Shown one piece after another: positions 1 through 6,957 of a stretch of 10,046 nt of DNA; positions within the stretch are counted from its first letter, which is position 1; each line of letters starts with the position of its first letter. A program made the translations under genes and the position numbers. Source of the stretch: an uncultured beta proteobacterium (GTDB lineage: Bacteria; Pseudomonadota; Gammaproteobacteria; Burkholderiales; Burkholderiaceae_C); contig CAIYNH010000829.1 of NCBI GenBank assembly GCA_903927495.1, positions 1-10,046 of the forward strand, in the 5' to 3' direction. The notes beneath the pieces were generated by a model. It saw only the letters and a list, made by a program, of their open reading frames with translations, ran no database searches and had not been told where the DNA came from.

Positions 1-1383
1 GGCCAAGTTCCATTGGGCCTTCGCGTCTTTTTGTTCAGCAGCTTTTTCTAGCCAATCCCGGGCCAACACCGGGTTTTTGGCAACCCGACTACCCTCGAGG
101 AAAATCACACCCAAAGCACTTTGCGCCAAAACATGGCCTTGATCTGCCGCGCGCTGATAAAAAGTAATCGCATCATTAATAGCCGAAGCCCCAGAGTTCG
201 ATTCATAACGCTGCCCCATCTGGTATTGCGCCTGCGCTGAGCCACCAGATGCGGCCATCTCCAGATAAGTCAAAGCCAAGTCATCACGCCCCTCGCCAAA
301 CATAGTTGCCAGCTTCATCATGACGTTCAAATCTCCAAGTTGGGCGGACTTCATGGCCCACTGCACACCGTCAGCCAGAGCAATGGATCGGGCCCGACCT
401 GCCATATAAAGGCGCCCCAACGCACAAACTGCCTCCTGAGCACCAGATATTGCTGCTTTTTCGTACCATTCAACGGCATCTTCGTCTTGCCCATTTTCTT
501 CAAGTAGGCGCGCCAGGGCCAATTTCCCCAGAGAAAAGTTACTTTGAGCGGAAAGTTGATACCAGCCTTGTGCTTGTGCCCGATCTTGTGCGACAGACCA
601 GCCGTGCTCGAACATCATCCCAATGCAATATTTGGCCTCTGCGTCACCACTTTCGGCAGCATCAACCCAGCGCTGGGCATCCTGCCTGCGCTCCGCAGTA
701 CCGGAATAGCGTCGAGCACGCCCCCCCGACCGATCCCGCCCCAAGCCACTCTCATCAAGCAATGACATGGCGACCAGTGCAGCAGCATGATTTTGTTTGG
801 CCGCTTTTCGGTACCAGATAAATGCTTGATCGGTATCCGCATGAACACCAATGCCATGTGCGTAGCGGTCCCCCAGAGCACATTGGGCGGCTGCCAAGCC
901 TTGCTCGGCCGCACGCAAACACCAGTCAAAAGCCTGTTGTTGCACATGGGAATCGGCCAAATCGCTGTAAACATCGGTGACCAATGCGAATTGTGCCTCA
1001 GCCACACCCTCGTGCGCCGCCTTTTGAAAGAGACTGCTGGCGGCAACCGGATGTGGCTTGGAGAAAAAACGCCCCAACCGATAGACAGCCTTGGGATGCC
1101 CTTGATCAACAGCCTTGATAAACCATTTGCAGGCTTCATGCTCGTCCTGCTCAACTCCAACACCATTGGCATAGCGTGTGGCCAACAGGTACTGTGCGGC
1201 CGCCAAACCACGTTCAGCTGACTGCCGAATCCAGTCAATCGCCTGCACAAAGTCCTGCTCAACGCCAATTCCGTTGGCATACATCAAACCCACCTCATAC
1301 TGCGCCTGTCGGATACCAAGGCGGGCATCTTTCAAGGCGGTGACGAAGTTGCGCTTGTCTTTTGCCAAATTTCTTGTCGCCAT
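1..1383 (-). CDS. Sel1-repeat (TPR-like) protein, C-terminus beyond the left edge
   Basis: The reading frame starts at ATG 1383 and stays open for 461 codons to the edge, so the C-terminus is missing. The start is supported by a GGAGG sequence about 10 nt upstream and an in-frame TGA just before that. From about residue 26 the protein is a chain of Sel1-like repeats, roughly 12 complete units of about 31-36 residues plus the start of another. Good examples are QAQYEVGLMYANGIGVEQD (27-45), AAQYLLATRYANGVGVEQD (62-80) and AAQCALGDRYAHGIGVHAD (165-183), each followed by a W/F..KAA..G helix. Such alpha-solenoids usually act as protein-interaction scaffolds. No signal peptide or membrane segment is visible at the N-terminus, so a cytoplasmic location is likely unless the unseen end differs. 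Unit 6 carries about 12 extra, basic residues (216-235) encoded around a run of seven G. The gene lies 36 bp after the efflux lipoprotein gene and is probably co-transcribed with it. The family call is firm; the specific role is unknown. Confidence 0.88.
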   Translation of the reverse strand, partial: MATRNLAKDKRNFVTALKDARLGIRQAQYEVGLMYANGIGVEQDFVQAIDWIRQSAERGLAAAQYLLATRYANGVGVEQDEHEACKWFIKAVDQGHPKAVYRLGRFFSKPHPVAASSLFQKAAHEGVAEAQFALVTDVYSDLADSHVQQQAFDWCLRAAEQGLAAAQCALGDRYAHGIGVHADTDQAFIWYRKAAKQNHAAALVAMSLLDESGLGRDRSGGRARRYSGTAERRQDAQRWVDAAESGDAEAKYCIGMMFEHGWSVAQDRAQAQGWYQLSAQSNFSLGKLALARLLEENGQDEDAVEWYEKAAISGAQEAVCALGRLYMAGRARSIALADGVQWAMKSAQLGDLNVMMKLATMFGEGRDDLALTYLEMAASGGSAQAQYQMGQRYESNSGASAINDAITFYQRAADQGHVLAQSALGVIFLEGSRVAKNPVLARDWLEKAAEQKDAKAQWNLA

Positions 1384-1419
1384 TGCCTCAAAGCCTCCGA
1401 ATCAATCGATACAAACCCG

Positions 1420-2820
1420 TCATGTGACGTTCTCGCGCCCGCCACCCAGCGCTTTGTACAACTGTACATTCGATTCAAGTTGCGCTCGCTTCACTTGGGC
1501 GGCCATTTGCTGCGCAGCAATCAATTCACGTTCAGCCTCCAGTACATCCAGATAAGCGCTGACCCCGGCGGCATGTCGACCTTGGGCAATTTCCAGGCGT
1601 CGGGTCTGCGCCTGGATGCTGACCACCGAGGCCGCCACTTGCCGTGCCAAAGACTTGCGTGCGGCCAATAAATCAGCAACCTCTCGAAACGCAACTTGAA
1701 TTGAACGTTCGTATTCCGCCACGGCGATCACTTTGCGCGCTTCTGCCAACTCCACGCCGGCAGCGGTACGGCCTCCGTCAAACAAGGGCATGCTGATGAT
1801 CGGTTGAAACGCCCAAGCCCCGCCGCTAAACAAACTCGTCAAACCCTGACTGGCCAGGCCCAAACTGGCGGTCAGCATCACTTTCGGCAAAAATGCTGCC
1901 CTGGCAGCGGCAATATTGGCGTGGGTCGCCAGCAAACGTTGCTCTGCCGCCATGACGTCGGGGCGCAACAGCAATACATCAGAAGGTAAACCAGAGGCGA
2001 GTCCAATGTCCAAACCCTGCTGATCAAGGCGCGCACCGGGCTTCAGTTCAAAGGGCACGTTTCCCAGCAAAAAATCAAGCCGATTGCGGGCAACTCTTAA
2101 CTGATATTCGTAACTGGCCAAGGAGCCCTGGGCAGACTCCAGCAGACTGCGGGCTTGCTGGTACTCAAAATCATTGGCAACACCACCCTGCAATCCTTTC
2201 TGAATTAACAGCATTGAATGCTCACGCAGCGCTACCGTAGACTGCTCTAGCGCCAACAGCTCCTTAAACTGTAGCGTCGTAAGGTACGATAGGGCCACAT
2301 CCGAAACCAATGACAAATAAACTGAGCGGCGTGACTCCTCCGATGCCAAATAGCTCAGACGCGCCGCTTCGGTCAAGTTGGCCACACGCCCCCAAAAGTC
2401 AATTTCATAAGAAGCGGATGACATCGACAAATCAAAGCGCTGACTGGTCAACGGTGCGCCAATGCCGCTCAGGTCTGATGAGGTCCGTGTCACATTGCCA
2501 GAACCCATGACATTAAATGTGGGTCCCAGGTCGGCCTGGGCAATGCCAAATTGCGCTCGCGCTTCCTGTACCCGACCTGCGGCAACGCGCAGGTCACGGT
2601 TATTTTCCAGCGCCAGTCCAATCAATGCTTTGAGTTGAGGATCAATGAAAAAGCTGCTCCAATGCGTTTTAAGCGCAACGACTTCAAGCTGGCCAGATGA
2701 TGTACCCCATTGATTGGGCACCGGCAAGTCGGGTCGCTTGAACTCATTGGTTTGAGCGCAACCCGCCAGACAGACGACAGCAATAAAAAATACAGACTTC
2801 CAGCCCACACCAAAACCCAT
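1420..2820 (-). CDS. RND-type efflux outer-membrane lipoprotein, NodT/OprM (TolC-like) family
   Basis: This 466-residue protein would form the trimeric outer-membrane channel of a tripartite efflux pump. The frame is open further upstream, but the start at 2820 is chosen because it gives a textbook lipoprotein signal: K8, a hydrophobic stretch, and lipobox L18-A19-G20-C21. Residue +2 is Ala, consistent with outer-membrane sorting. A longer form would overlap fliT and bury the lipobox. Family motifs follow in order: FKRPDLPVPNQW (27-38), VQEARAQFGIAQADLGP (84-100), YEIDFWGR (138-145), LLLRPDVMAAEQRLLATHAN (283-302, the start of the second OEP repeat), and a long helical region with ARAAFLPKVMLTASLG (306-321). 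Length and the two-repeat layout are normal for the family. Unusually, no membrane-fusion or inner-membrane RND gene adjoins it: fliT is upstream and the Sel1 gene downstream, so pump partners must be encoded elsewhere. The ribosome binding site is weak (only GGAA close to the ATG). The substrate cannot be deduced. Confidence 0.92.
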   Translation of the reverse strand: MGFGVGWKSVFFIAVVCLAGCAQTNEFKRPDLPVPNQWGTSSGQLEVVALKTHWSSFFIDPQLKALIGLALENNRDLRVAAGRVQEARAQFGIAQADLGPTFNVMGSGNVTRTSSDLSGIGAPLTSQRFDLSMSSASYEIDFWGRVANLTEAARLSYLASEESRRSVYLSLVSDVALSYLTTLQFKELLALEQSTVALREHSMLLIQKGLQGGVANDFEYQQARSLLESAQGSLASYEYQLRVARNRLDFLLGNVPFELKPGARLDQQGLDIGLASGLPSDVLLLRPDVMAAEQRLLATHANIAAARAAFLPKVMLTASLGLASQGLTSLFSGGAWAFQPIISMPLFDGGRTAAGVELAEARKVIAVAEYERSIQVAFREVADLLAARKSLARQVAASVVSIQAQTRRLEIAQGRHAAGVSAYLDVLEAERELIAAQQMAAQVKRAQLESNVQLYKALGGGRENVT

Positions 2821-2846
2821 TTCCAGACATGATCTAAGGCTCAGTC

Positions 2847-2874
2847 TAAATAACAAAAGGCGCTCTAAAGCGCC
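2847..2874 (-). terminator. Intrinsic terminator after fliT
   Basis: On the minus strand, about 26 nt past the fliT stop codon, a perfect 6-bp GC-rich stem GGCGCT/AGCGCC with loop TTAG (2859-2874) is followed directly by the U-rich tract TTTTGTTATTT. It should end the fliS-fliT transcript. It lies only about 27 nt before the efflux lipoprotein start codon, so that gene needs a promoter overlapping this region, or read-through. Confidence 0.75.
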
Positions 2875-2899
2875 AATAAGAGGTGAAAAACGAGCTTTT

Positions 2900-3196
2900 C
2901 TAGTGCAGCAAGTGCTGCCCTTCAAACTTGTGTTCAAAATGATCCAGCCACGGCTCAGCCAAGTAGCGAATTTGGGCATCATTGCACAGTATGCGTTGCA
3001 TGATGCGTGTTTTCTCTCTTCTTGAGCTGGCATCCAAGGCTTCTGTTGCTGCGCAATCGCGCAATTGCTCAATCAACACGGCGCACGCGCCCTCGTAACG
3101 CACCACGCCATCCCAGTCTTCGGCCCGGGCAGCCTCCAACATCATGGCGCTGCTGCTTTCGATGGCTTTGTAGTAATCAATCAAGATTTGTGACAT
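2900..3196 (-). CDS. fliT: Flagellar protein FliT (FliD export chaperone)
   Basis: This is a 98-residue, almost wholly helical, charged protein directly after fliS, the usual place of fliT. Family knowledge: FliT binds the FliD cap protein and escorts it to the flagellar export gate, and in enteric bacteria also restrains FlhDC. The sequence begins MSQILIDYYKAIESSSAMML and shows amphipathic helices (for example residues 24-47 and 57-84), with a hydrophilic C-terminus. Length fits the family (about 95-120). The gene starts 13 bp after the fliS stop, so the two are co-transcribed; its ribosome binding site is weak (AGAAAG), suggesting translational coupling to fliS. FliT sequences diverge strongly, so the assignment leans on size, helical character and gene order. 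Whether it recognises the enlarged FliD made here is an open point. Confidence 0.75.
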   Translation of the reverse strand: MSQILIDYYKAIESSSAMMLEAARAEDWDGVVRYEGACAVLIEQLRDCAATEALDASSRREKTRIMQRILCNDAQIRYLAEPWLDHFEHKFEGQHLLH

Positions 3197-3209
3197 GACA
3201 AACTTTCTG

Positions 3210-3632
3210 CTATTGAACCGGCCGAAGGTACGCCGGCCCTTTGCCTTCGATCAGCTTCCAGCCGTTGCTCACCGGCTCAATCAAGCTGGCCACTTCATCC
3301 AGAGCCGCTACGTCATTGCGAGAGTTGGCAAGAACCAGACGAGTTACGCAATAGTCGTACAGGGCATTCAGATTGGCAGCGATTTCACCGCCTTTTTCCA
3401 GATCCAGCGGGGCCTTCAGACCTTCTTCAAGGATGCGAATGGCATTGCCTATTTGCTGGCACTTGGCGGGTACATTGCCAGCCTGCATAAACAATTTGGC
3501 ACTGCCAATGTTGCGCTGAAGCGCCTCAAACAGTAGACAAACCAGCTTGTGCGGGTCAGCCATGTCAACGCTGGACTCAACGCTAACCCTTTTGTAGGCA
3601 TGTGCTGCGCGGGAGTTGACGGAGGTGTACAT
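3210..3632 (-). CDS. fliS: Flagellar export chaperone FliS
   Basis: FliS holds newly made flagellin in the cytoplasm, covering its C-terminal D0 helices to prevent premature polymerisation and to deliver it to the type III export gate. The 140-residue protein shows family hallmarks: MYTSVNSRAAHAYKRVSVES at the N-terminus, ADPHKLVCLLFEALQRNI (25-42) and NLNALYDYCVTRLVLAN (87-103). The ATG at 3632 is preferred: an AAGGA ribosome binding site sits 7 nt before it. A TTG two codons upstream (3638) is in frame but only about 1 nt from that site. A sigma-28 promoter lies just upstream, and fliT follows 13 bp downstream. Both flagellins encoded in this window are its expected clients. Confidence 0.95.
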   Translation of the reverse strand: MYTSVNSRAAHAYKRVSVESSVDMADPHKLVCLLFEALQRNIGSAKLFMQAGNVPAKCQQIGNAIRILEEGLKAPLDLEKGGEIAANLNALYDYCVTRLVLANSRNDVAALDEVASLIEPVSNGWKLIEGKGPAYLRPVQ

Positions 3633-3659
3633 ACTCAATTCCTTATCTTGTTATTTTAA

Positions 3660-3686
3660 TTATCGGCATAGCCGGCAATAACTGAA
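3660..3686 (-). promoter_or_regulatory. Sigma-28 (FliA) promoter for fliS-fliT
   Basis: On the minus strand an exact sigma-28 -10 element, GCCGATAA (3667-3660), stands 11 nt after TTCAGTTA (3686-3679), a 5/8 match to the -35 consensus TAAAGTTT. Transcription would begin near 3653, about 20 nt before the fliS start, leaving room for the AAGGA ribosome binding site. This places fliS-fliT among late flagellar genes, switched on once FliA is freed by export of its anti-sigma factor. The -10 is exact; the -35 is weaker. Confidence 0.75.
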
Positions 3687-3726
3687 GCGGATTGAGTGAA
3701 CATTCAGGGCGCAACGGTGACATTTT

Positions 3727-3763
3727 AAAATACTATATAAACAGTAGCTGCTAATGCTTACTG
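3727..3763 (-). terminator. Probable weak terminator after fliD
   Basis: On the minus strand, about 33 nt after the fliD stop, CAGTAAGC and GCTACTG can form a 7-bp stem with one bulged A and a 7-nt loop (3742-3763), followed by TTTATATAGTATTTT. The stem is short and only moderately GC-rich, so termination may be partial. With the sigma-28 promoter just beyond, it suggests that fliD and fliS-fliT are largely separate transcripts. Confidence 0.4.
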
Positions 3764-3796
3764 AGAAAGCTCTGCAGCCGTTTTTATTAAATAGCA

Positions 3797-6700
3797 TTAG
3801 GCGGTTGACTTGTTCCAGGTGGTCACCTGTTGCGACACATAAGCGTTCAGCGCGGTCAGCGATGCCATCTGCGCATCCAGCGCGCTGTACTGTTTACGCA
3901 GACGTGCCTCAAAAGAAGCAGCCCGGTCATTGACCTTGGTTTGCGCGGCCGTGTTTCTACTTAGCACGCCCTGCAGCGCCGCTGCCTTATTGACCACCGA
4001 GCCACCCGTGGCCAAGACGCCGTGGGCCAAATCCCGGAACTTGACACCAAACCCATTGGTTAAGGCATTGCTGTTATTGGTGGTAAATAATTTCTGCAAC
4101 TCTGTACCGTTGTTGGCGGCTGTGCTGAGCTTGCTGGTGTTCAGTGTCAACGAGCCATCTTTTTGCAGTTCCAACCCCACATCCGACAGTCGCGCGTAGG
4201 TACTGCTACCTGTGCTGGTAGATCCCACCATACTGCGCAACACACTCTGCAAACCCAGCACTGCCGAATCGCCCTGAAACAACGAGGCAGTTTTGGTTGC
4301 CGAATCATATTTGGTCAAATCAGCCAAGGATGCGCTCAGGGCGTTGTAGGCAGTGACGAAGTCCTGCACGTTTTTAACTGCAGGTGTCACGTCTTCACTC
4401 ACAGACATTGTCAGTGGCGACTTAGTTTCGGTGCCAAGCCCATAGTTGGTGGTGGTTGTAGCAAGCAGATTGATGGTGACACCAGGTACGTTATTGGTCA
4501 GTGTATTGTTTTTTGATGTCACGGCCAGGCCATTGATGCGTGCCCTGGCATCTTGACCGTATTTTGCGGTAATGCCAGAACTGGCCATGCCAAAAGCGCT
4601 GGTTTGCGGATCGTAGGCAAAGCGCGACAACCCGGCGTTGTCGGTATTGATACCATCACTTGCGTCACTTGCCTGCACCCGAAAACCGGCCGAGGCACCA
4701 GTGTCTTTGGATGCCAACAGCAACCGATCGCTGGTGCCATCAAAGAATGTGGTGGCAACAACCCCCGCGTTGGCGGCGTTGATCTTCACCGCCAAAGTAG
4801 CCACCGTATCGGTTGCGGTTGCGGTTACGACCACATCCGTGCCCCCCGCCGAAGTGAATGTTGGACGTGCGCTGGTCATGCCGGTTGTGGCTGAAGTTAC
4901 CGCCGTGGTCGCGGTTGCAACCGCAGCTGTGGCAGTCACAACGGCTGCAGCTGCTGTGGCTTGTGCTGTAGTCGCTAGATTTTTAGTAGCAGTGGCGGCA
5001 GTCGCGGCAGTCGCGGCGGCGGCCTGAGCAGTCACAGCAGTGGCTGTGGCGGCCGCCGGAGCGACTGCAGCTAGGGCGGCAGTGGACTGATTGGATGTGG
5101 CAGTGGTGACCGCGTTAGCTGCCGTTAGGGCATCGGCTGCGGCGGTCACTTGGTTGCTATTGGCAGTGGCAAGGGCATTCGTGGCAAAGACGGCCGCTGA
5201 AGCGGCAGCCACTTGGTCGGTGGTGCGTGTACTGACCAGGCCATTGGCAATGGCGGCCAGGCCTGCCGCTGTATTTCTGGCTTCGGTGCGGGTAGTTACC
5301 AAATCGTTGGCTGTCAAAGCGGCGGCAGCAGCGGCAGTTTGATTTGCCACAGCCGTGGCGAGAATACCGGTAGCCGTGGCGACGTCATCGGTAGCTGTGG
5401 TCTTGGCCGTGGCTGCGCTGACTTTGGCTGTCAGTGCGGTCAGCGCTGTTGCAGCGGCGGCAGTCGCGGCATCAGCCGCCGTAATCGAAACACCTTTCAG
5501 TGCTGAAGCATTGCTTGCATCTGCGGTCGCAGTAATAGCGTCGGCTGCCGCTCGAGCTGTAGGGTCGGCGCTGACCAGCGCGCCATAGGCCAAGACCCGT
5601 GCTGAGCGAGCGCTGTTTTCTGTAGTCTGCAAAGCCGGGGTCTTATGGTCGTTAGCCACAATGGCATCCACCCACGCCGTATAAGCATTGGAATAGGTCG
5701 CCAGGGCATCGGCACCGGTGCCGGGATTAGAAATCGAATAATTAGTCGAATAACTGGCCAGTGCAGATTTCGCTGCAGCATCATCGGCCAAGGCTGCATC
5801 GGCTGGCACACTGACATCGTAAGCATTGCTCGCCGCAGTGGCCGATGCAGCATCGGCTGCAGTCGAAGCGGTAGTCGCCATCGCCAACACACTATTGGCA
5901 TTCGTGAGTGCAGTGTTGGCGCTGCTTAGCCCAGTATTCGCATTGGCCAAGGCGGTGTTGGCCGTGGTCAGTGCAGTATTCGGAGCTACCGCATCTGCAA
6001 TTGCTGTGGCAAGAGCAGCATCAGCCGCGGTTAAGTCTGCGTTAGGTGCCACAGCATCACTGGTGGCTGTTGCCAGCGCTGTATTGGCCGATGCCAAAGC
6101 TGCATTGGCATTCGTGGATGCCGTCGTGGCGCTCGTCACAGCGGTGTTGGCCGTGGCCAGGTTAGCGTCAGCTGTAGTCGATGCAGCAAGAGCACTGGTC
6201 AAAGTTGAGTTTGCCGTAGCCAACGCACTGTCGGTTAGCGCAGATGCAGCGGAGGTCGTCGTCAGTGTGGCGTTGGCACTTGTCAAGGCAGCGTCTGCAG
6301 TCGTCCATGCCGTGGTCGCCGTCGTCAGGTTGTCATTGGCCGTCGTCAAGGCAGTATTAGCGGTTGTCAGGTTGTTGTTGGCGGTAACCAGTGCGGCTTG
6401 GGCGACTGGCAGCGCGGCATCTGCTGTTGCTACGCCGGCATTGTCAGTGCTCGCGCTGCCCGAAACCCCGGCCCAGGAGCCGATGCTGAACGTGAGCGAC
6501 CCGGCCCCCACATAGGAGCCTGCGGTCAAAGGTGCCGAGGAAACTGACTGCTTTTGCGCCAGCGCATCAACATCGAGCGTGAAGGAGGTTGCCGCCGCTG
6601 CCGAGGTTACCGAAATGGTGGCGGCACTGCCCGATGATGAGGCCGAGCGAGCCACCCAGGCGCTGCTGCTCGCTATTGCAGTAGCTACATCGGACAAGGC

Positions 6701-6865
6701 CGAAAACTGGGATTGAATCGTACCAAACGCCGAAATTTGCGCCTGCACATTGGTGGCTTGAACGGCCAATGACTTGAGTGGTTGCTTTTCCAAAGCCACC
6801 ATCTGGGTCACGATGCTATTGACATCCAGACCGCTACCAATACCTACTGATGAAATCGTTGCCAT
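3797..6865 (-). CDS. fliD: Flagellar filament cap protein FliD (hook-associated protein 2) with a giant Ala/Thr-rich insertion
   Basis: FliD forms the oligomeric cap at the filament tip, under which exported flagellin folds. The start has a good AGGAG ribosome binding site 6 nt upstream. The N-terminal part is canonical: VGIGSGLDVNSIVTQMVALE (7-26), FTLDVDALAQKQSVSSAPL (95-113) and GSLTFSIGSW (122-131). The fold resumes at about 669 with TFTSAGGTDVVV, then a flagellin-hook IN-type motif (LAVKINAANAGVVATTF, 691-707; DRLLLASKDTG, 713-723). The C-terminal domain is complete (VQDFVTAYNAL 833-843; SDVGLELQKDGSLTLN 894-909; final helix YSALDAQMASLTALNAYVSQ 993-1012). Removing residues 141-668 leaves 494 residues, the normal FliD size. 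The extra 528 residues are low-complexity Ala/Thr/Ser/Asn sequence with two repeat arrays. They split the middle (D2-type) domain, which in known caps faces outward, so the block probably projects from the filament tip. No sigma-28 promoter is visible upstream; the flagellin A terminator lies in between. The reading frame is intact throughout, which argues against a pseudogene. Confidence 0.93.
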   Translation of the reverse strand: MATISSVGIGSGLDVNSIVTQMVALEKQPLKSLAVQATNVQAQISAFGTIQSQFSALSDVATAIASSSAWVARSASSSGSAATISVTSAAAATSFTLDVDALAQKQSVSSAPLTAGSYVGAGSLTFSIGSWAGVSGSASTDNAGVATADAALPVAQAALVTANNNLTTANTALTTANDNLTTATTAWTTADAALTSANATLTTTSAASALTDSALATANSTLTSALAASTTADANLATANTAVTSATTASTNANAALASANTALATATSDAVAPNADLTAADAALATAIADAVAPNTALTTANTALANANTGLSSANTALTNANSVLAMATTASTAADAASATAASNAYDVSVPADAALADDAAAKSALASYSTNYSISNPGTGADALATYSNAYTAWVDAIVANDHKTPALQTTENSARSARVLAYGALVSADPTARAAADAITATADASNASALKGVSITAADAATAAAATALTALTAKVSAATAKTTATDDVATATGILATAVANQTAAAAAALTANDLVTTRTEARNTAAGLAAIANGLVSTRTTDQVAAASAAVFATNALATANSNQVTAAADALTAANAVTTATSNQSTAALAAVAPAAATATAVTAQAAAATAATAATATKNLATTAQATAAAAVVTATAAVATATTAVTSATTGMTSARPTFTSAGGTDVVVTATATDTVATLAVKINAANAGVVATTFFDGTSDRLLLASKDTGASAGFRVQASDASDGINTDNAGLSRFAYDPQTSAFGMASSGITAKYGQDARARINGLAVTSKNNTLTNNVPGVTINLLATTTTNYGLGTETKSPLTMSVSEDVTPAVKNVQDFVTAYNALSASLADLTKYDSATKTASLFQGDSAVLGLQSVLRSMVGSTSTGSSTYARLSDVGLELQKDGSLTLNTSKLSTAANNGTELQKLFTTNNSNALTNGFGVKFRDLAHGVLATGGSVVNKAAALQGVLSRNTAAQTKVNDRAASFEARLRKQYSALDAQMASLTALNAYVSQQVTTWNKSTA
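4904..5407 (-). repeat. Second repeat array in fliD, 63-bp (21-residue) period
   Basis: This array encodes FliD residues 487-654 as eight consecutive 21-residue units without a gap. The clearest units begin at 508 (NQTAAAAAALTAND), 550 (DQVAAASAAVFATNALATAN), 571 (NQVTAAADALTAANAVTTAT) and 592 (NQSTAALAAVAP); those at 613 and 634 both begin AQA. A weaker unit (466-486) may precede them. Each unit equals three heptads. Composition is almost all Ala and Thr, with F560 the only aromatic residue and few charges. High helix propensity is likely. The register was found by eye; unit identity is low to moderate. Confidence 0.65.
5471..5818 (-). other. Non-repetitive central island of the FliD insertion
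   Basis: This stretch encodes FliD residues 350-465, which separate the two repeat arrays. Unlike its flanks it contains tyrosines (372, 376, 391, 395, 427), a tryptophan (398), prolines (354, 381, 410, 435) and more charged residues. This suggests a small folded domain or turn joining two helical arms. I recognise no family in it. Confidence 0.5.
5819..6406 (-). repeat. Array of 28 heptads (21-bp units) in fliD
   Basis: FliD residues 154-349 divide into 28 successive seven-residue units in unbroken register. The consensus is [T/S/N]-A-[N/D]-x-x-L-[T/A]; examples are TANTALT (168-174), TADAALT (189-195), SANTALA (259-265) and SANTALT (315-321). Ala at unit position 2 and Leu at position 6 give the 4-3 spacing of a coiled-coil core, with Thr, Ser and Asn outside. 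Copies are also similar in DNA: GCGGTGTTGGCCGTGG occurs at both 5952 and 6141 (plus strand), exactly 189 bp or nine units apart. This implies growth by tandem duplication followed by divergence. Confidence 0.8.
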
Positions 6866-6957
6866 ACCAATCTCCTGCGCGATTTAACTCTTCATGGAGT
6901 GTGACACCATTGGCTGCGCTATAAACCTCAAATAAAGCCCGCAAATCCCAAAATGCC

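Noticed and set aside
615..1280. Minus-strand frame of 221 codons overlapping the Sel1 gene
   Set aside because: Its product is an irregular mix rich in Trp, Arg and Pro without motifs. The overlapping minus-strand frame from 1383 encodes clear Sel1 repeats throughout.
2821..3072. An 84-residue N-terminal extension of the efflux lipoprotein
   Set aside because: The frame is open, but it would overlap fliT, cross the terminator hairpin and place the lipobox about 100 residues into the protein. The start at 2820 gives a normal lipoprotein signal.
3633..3638. TTG start for fliS two codons upstream of the ATG
   Set aside because: The AAGGA site would be about 1 nt away, too close for initiation. 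The ATG at 3632 has a 7-nt spacing and begins with the usual MY of FliS.
4862..6445. CRISPR array or non-coding satellite repeat in the fliD region
   Set aside because: Repeat units are degenerate, contiguous 21- or 63-bp multiples without spacers, and the reading frame stays open throughout, so this is a protein-coding repeat.
5826..6515. Long Ala/Val-rich open frame on the plus strand (229 codons) within fliD
   Set aside because: It is the antisense shadow of the Ala/Thr repeat arrays: few stop codons can arise from GCN/ACN-rich complementary sequence. There is no family similarity, and the intact FliD frame explains the region.
6866..6957. Sigma-28 or sigma-54 promoter directly upstream of fliD
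   Set aside because: The best candidates (GCCAATGG; TGGC...TTGC with wrong spacing) fail on either the partner element or the spacing. The fliD promoter remains unidentified.
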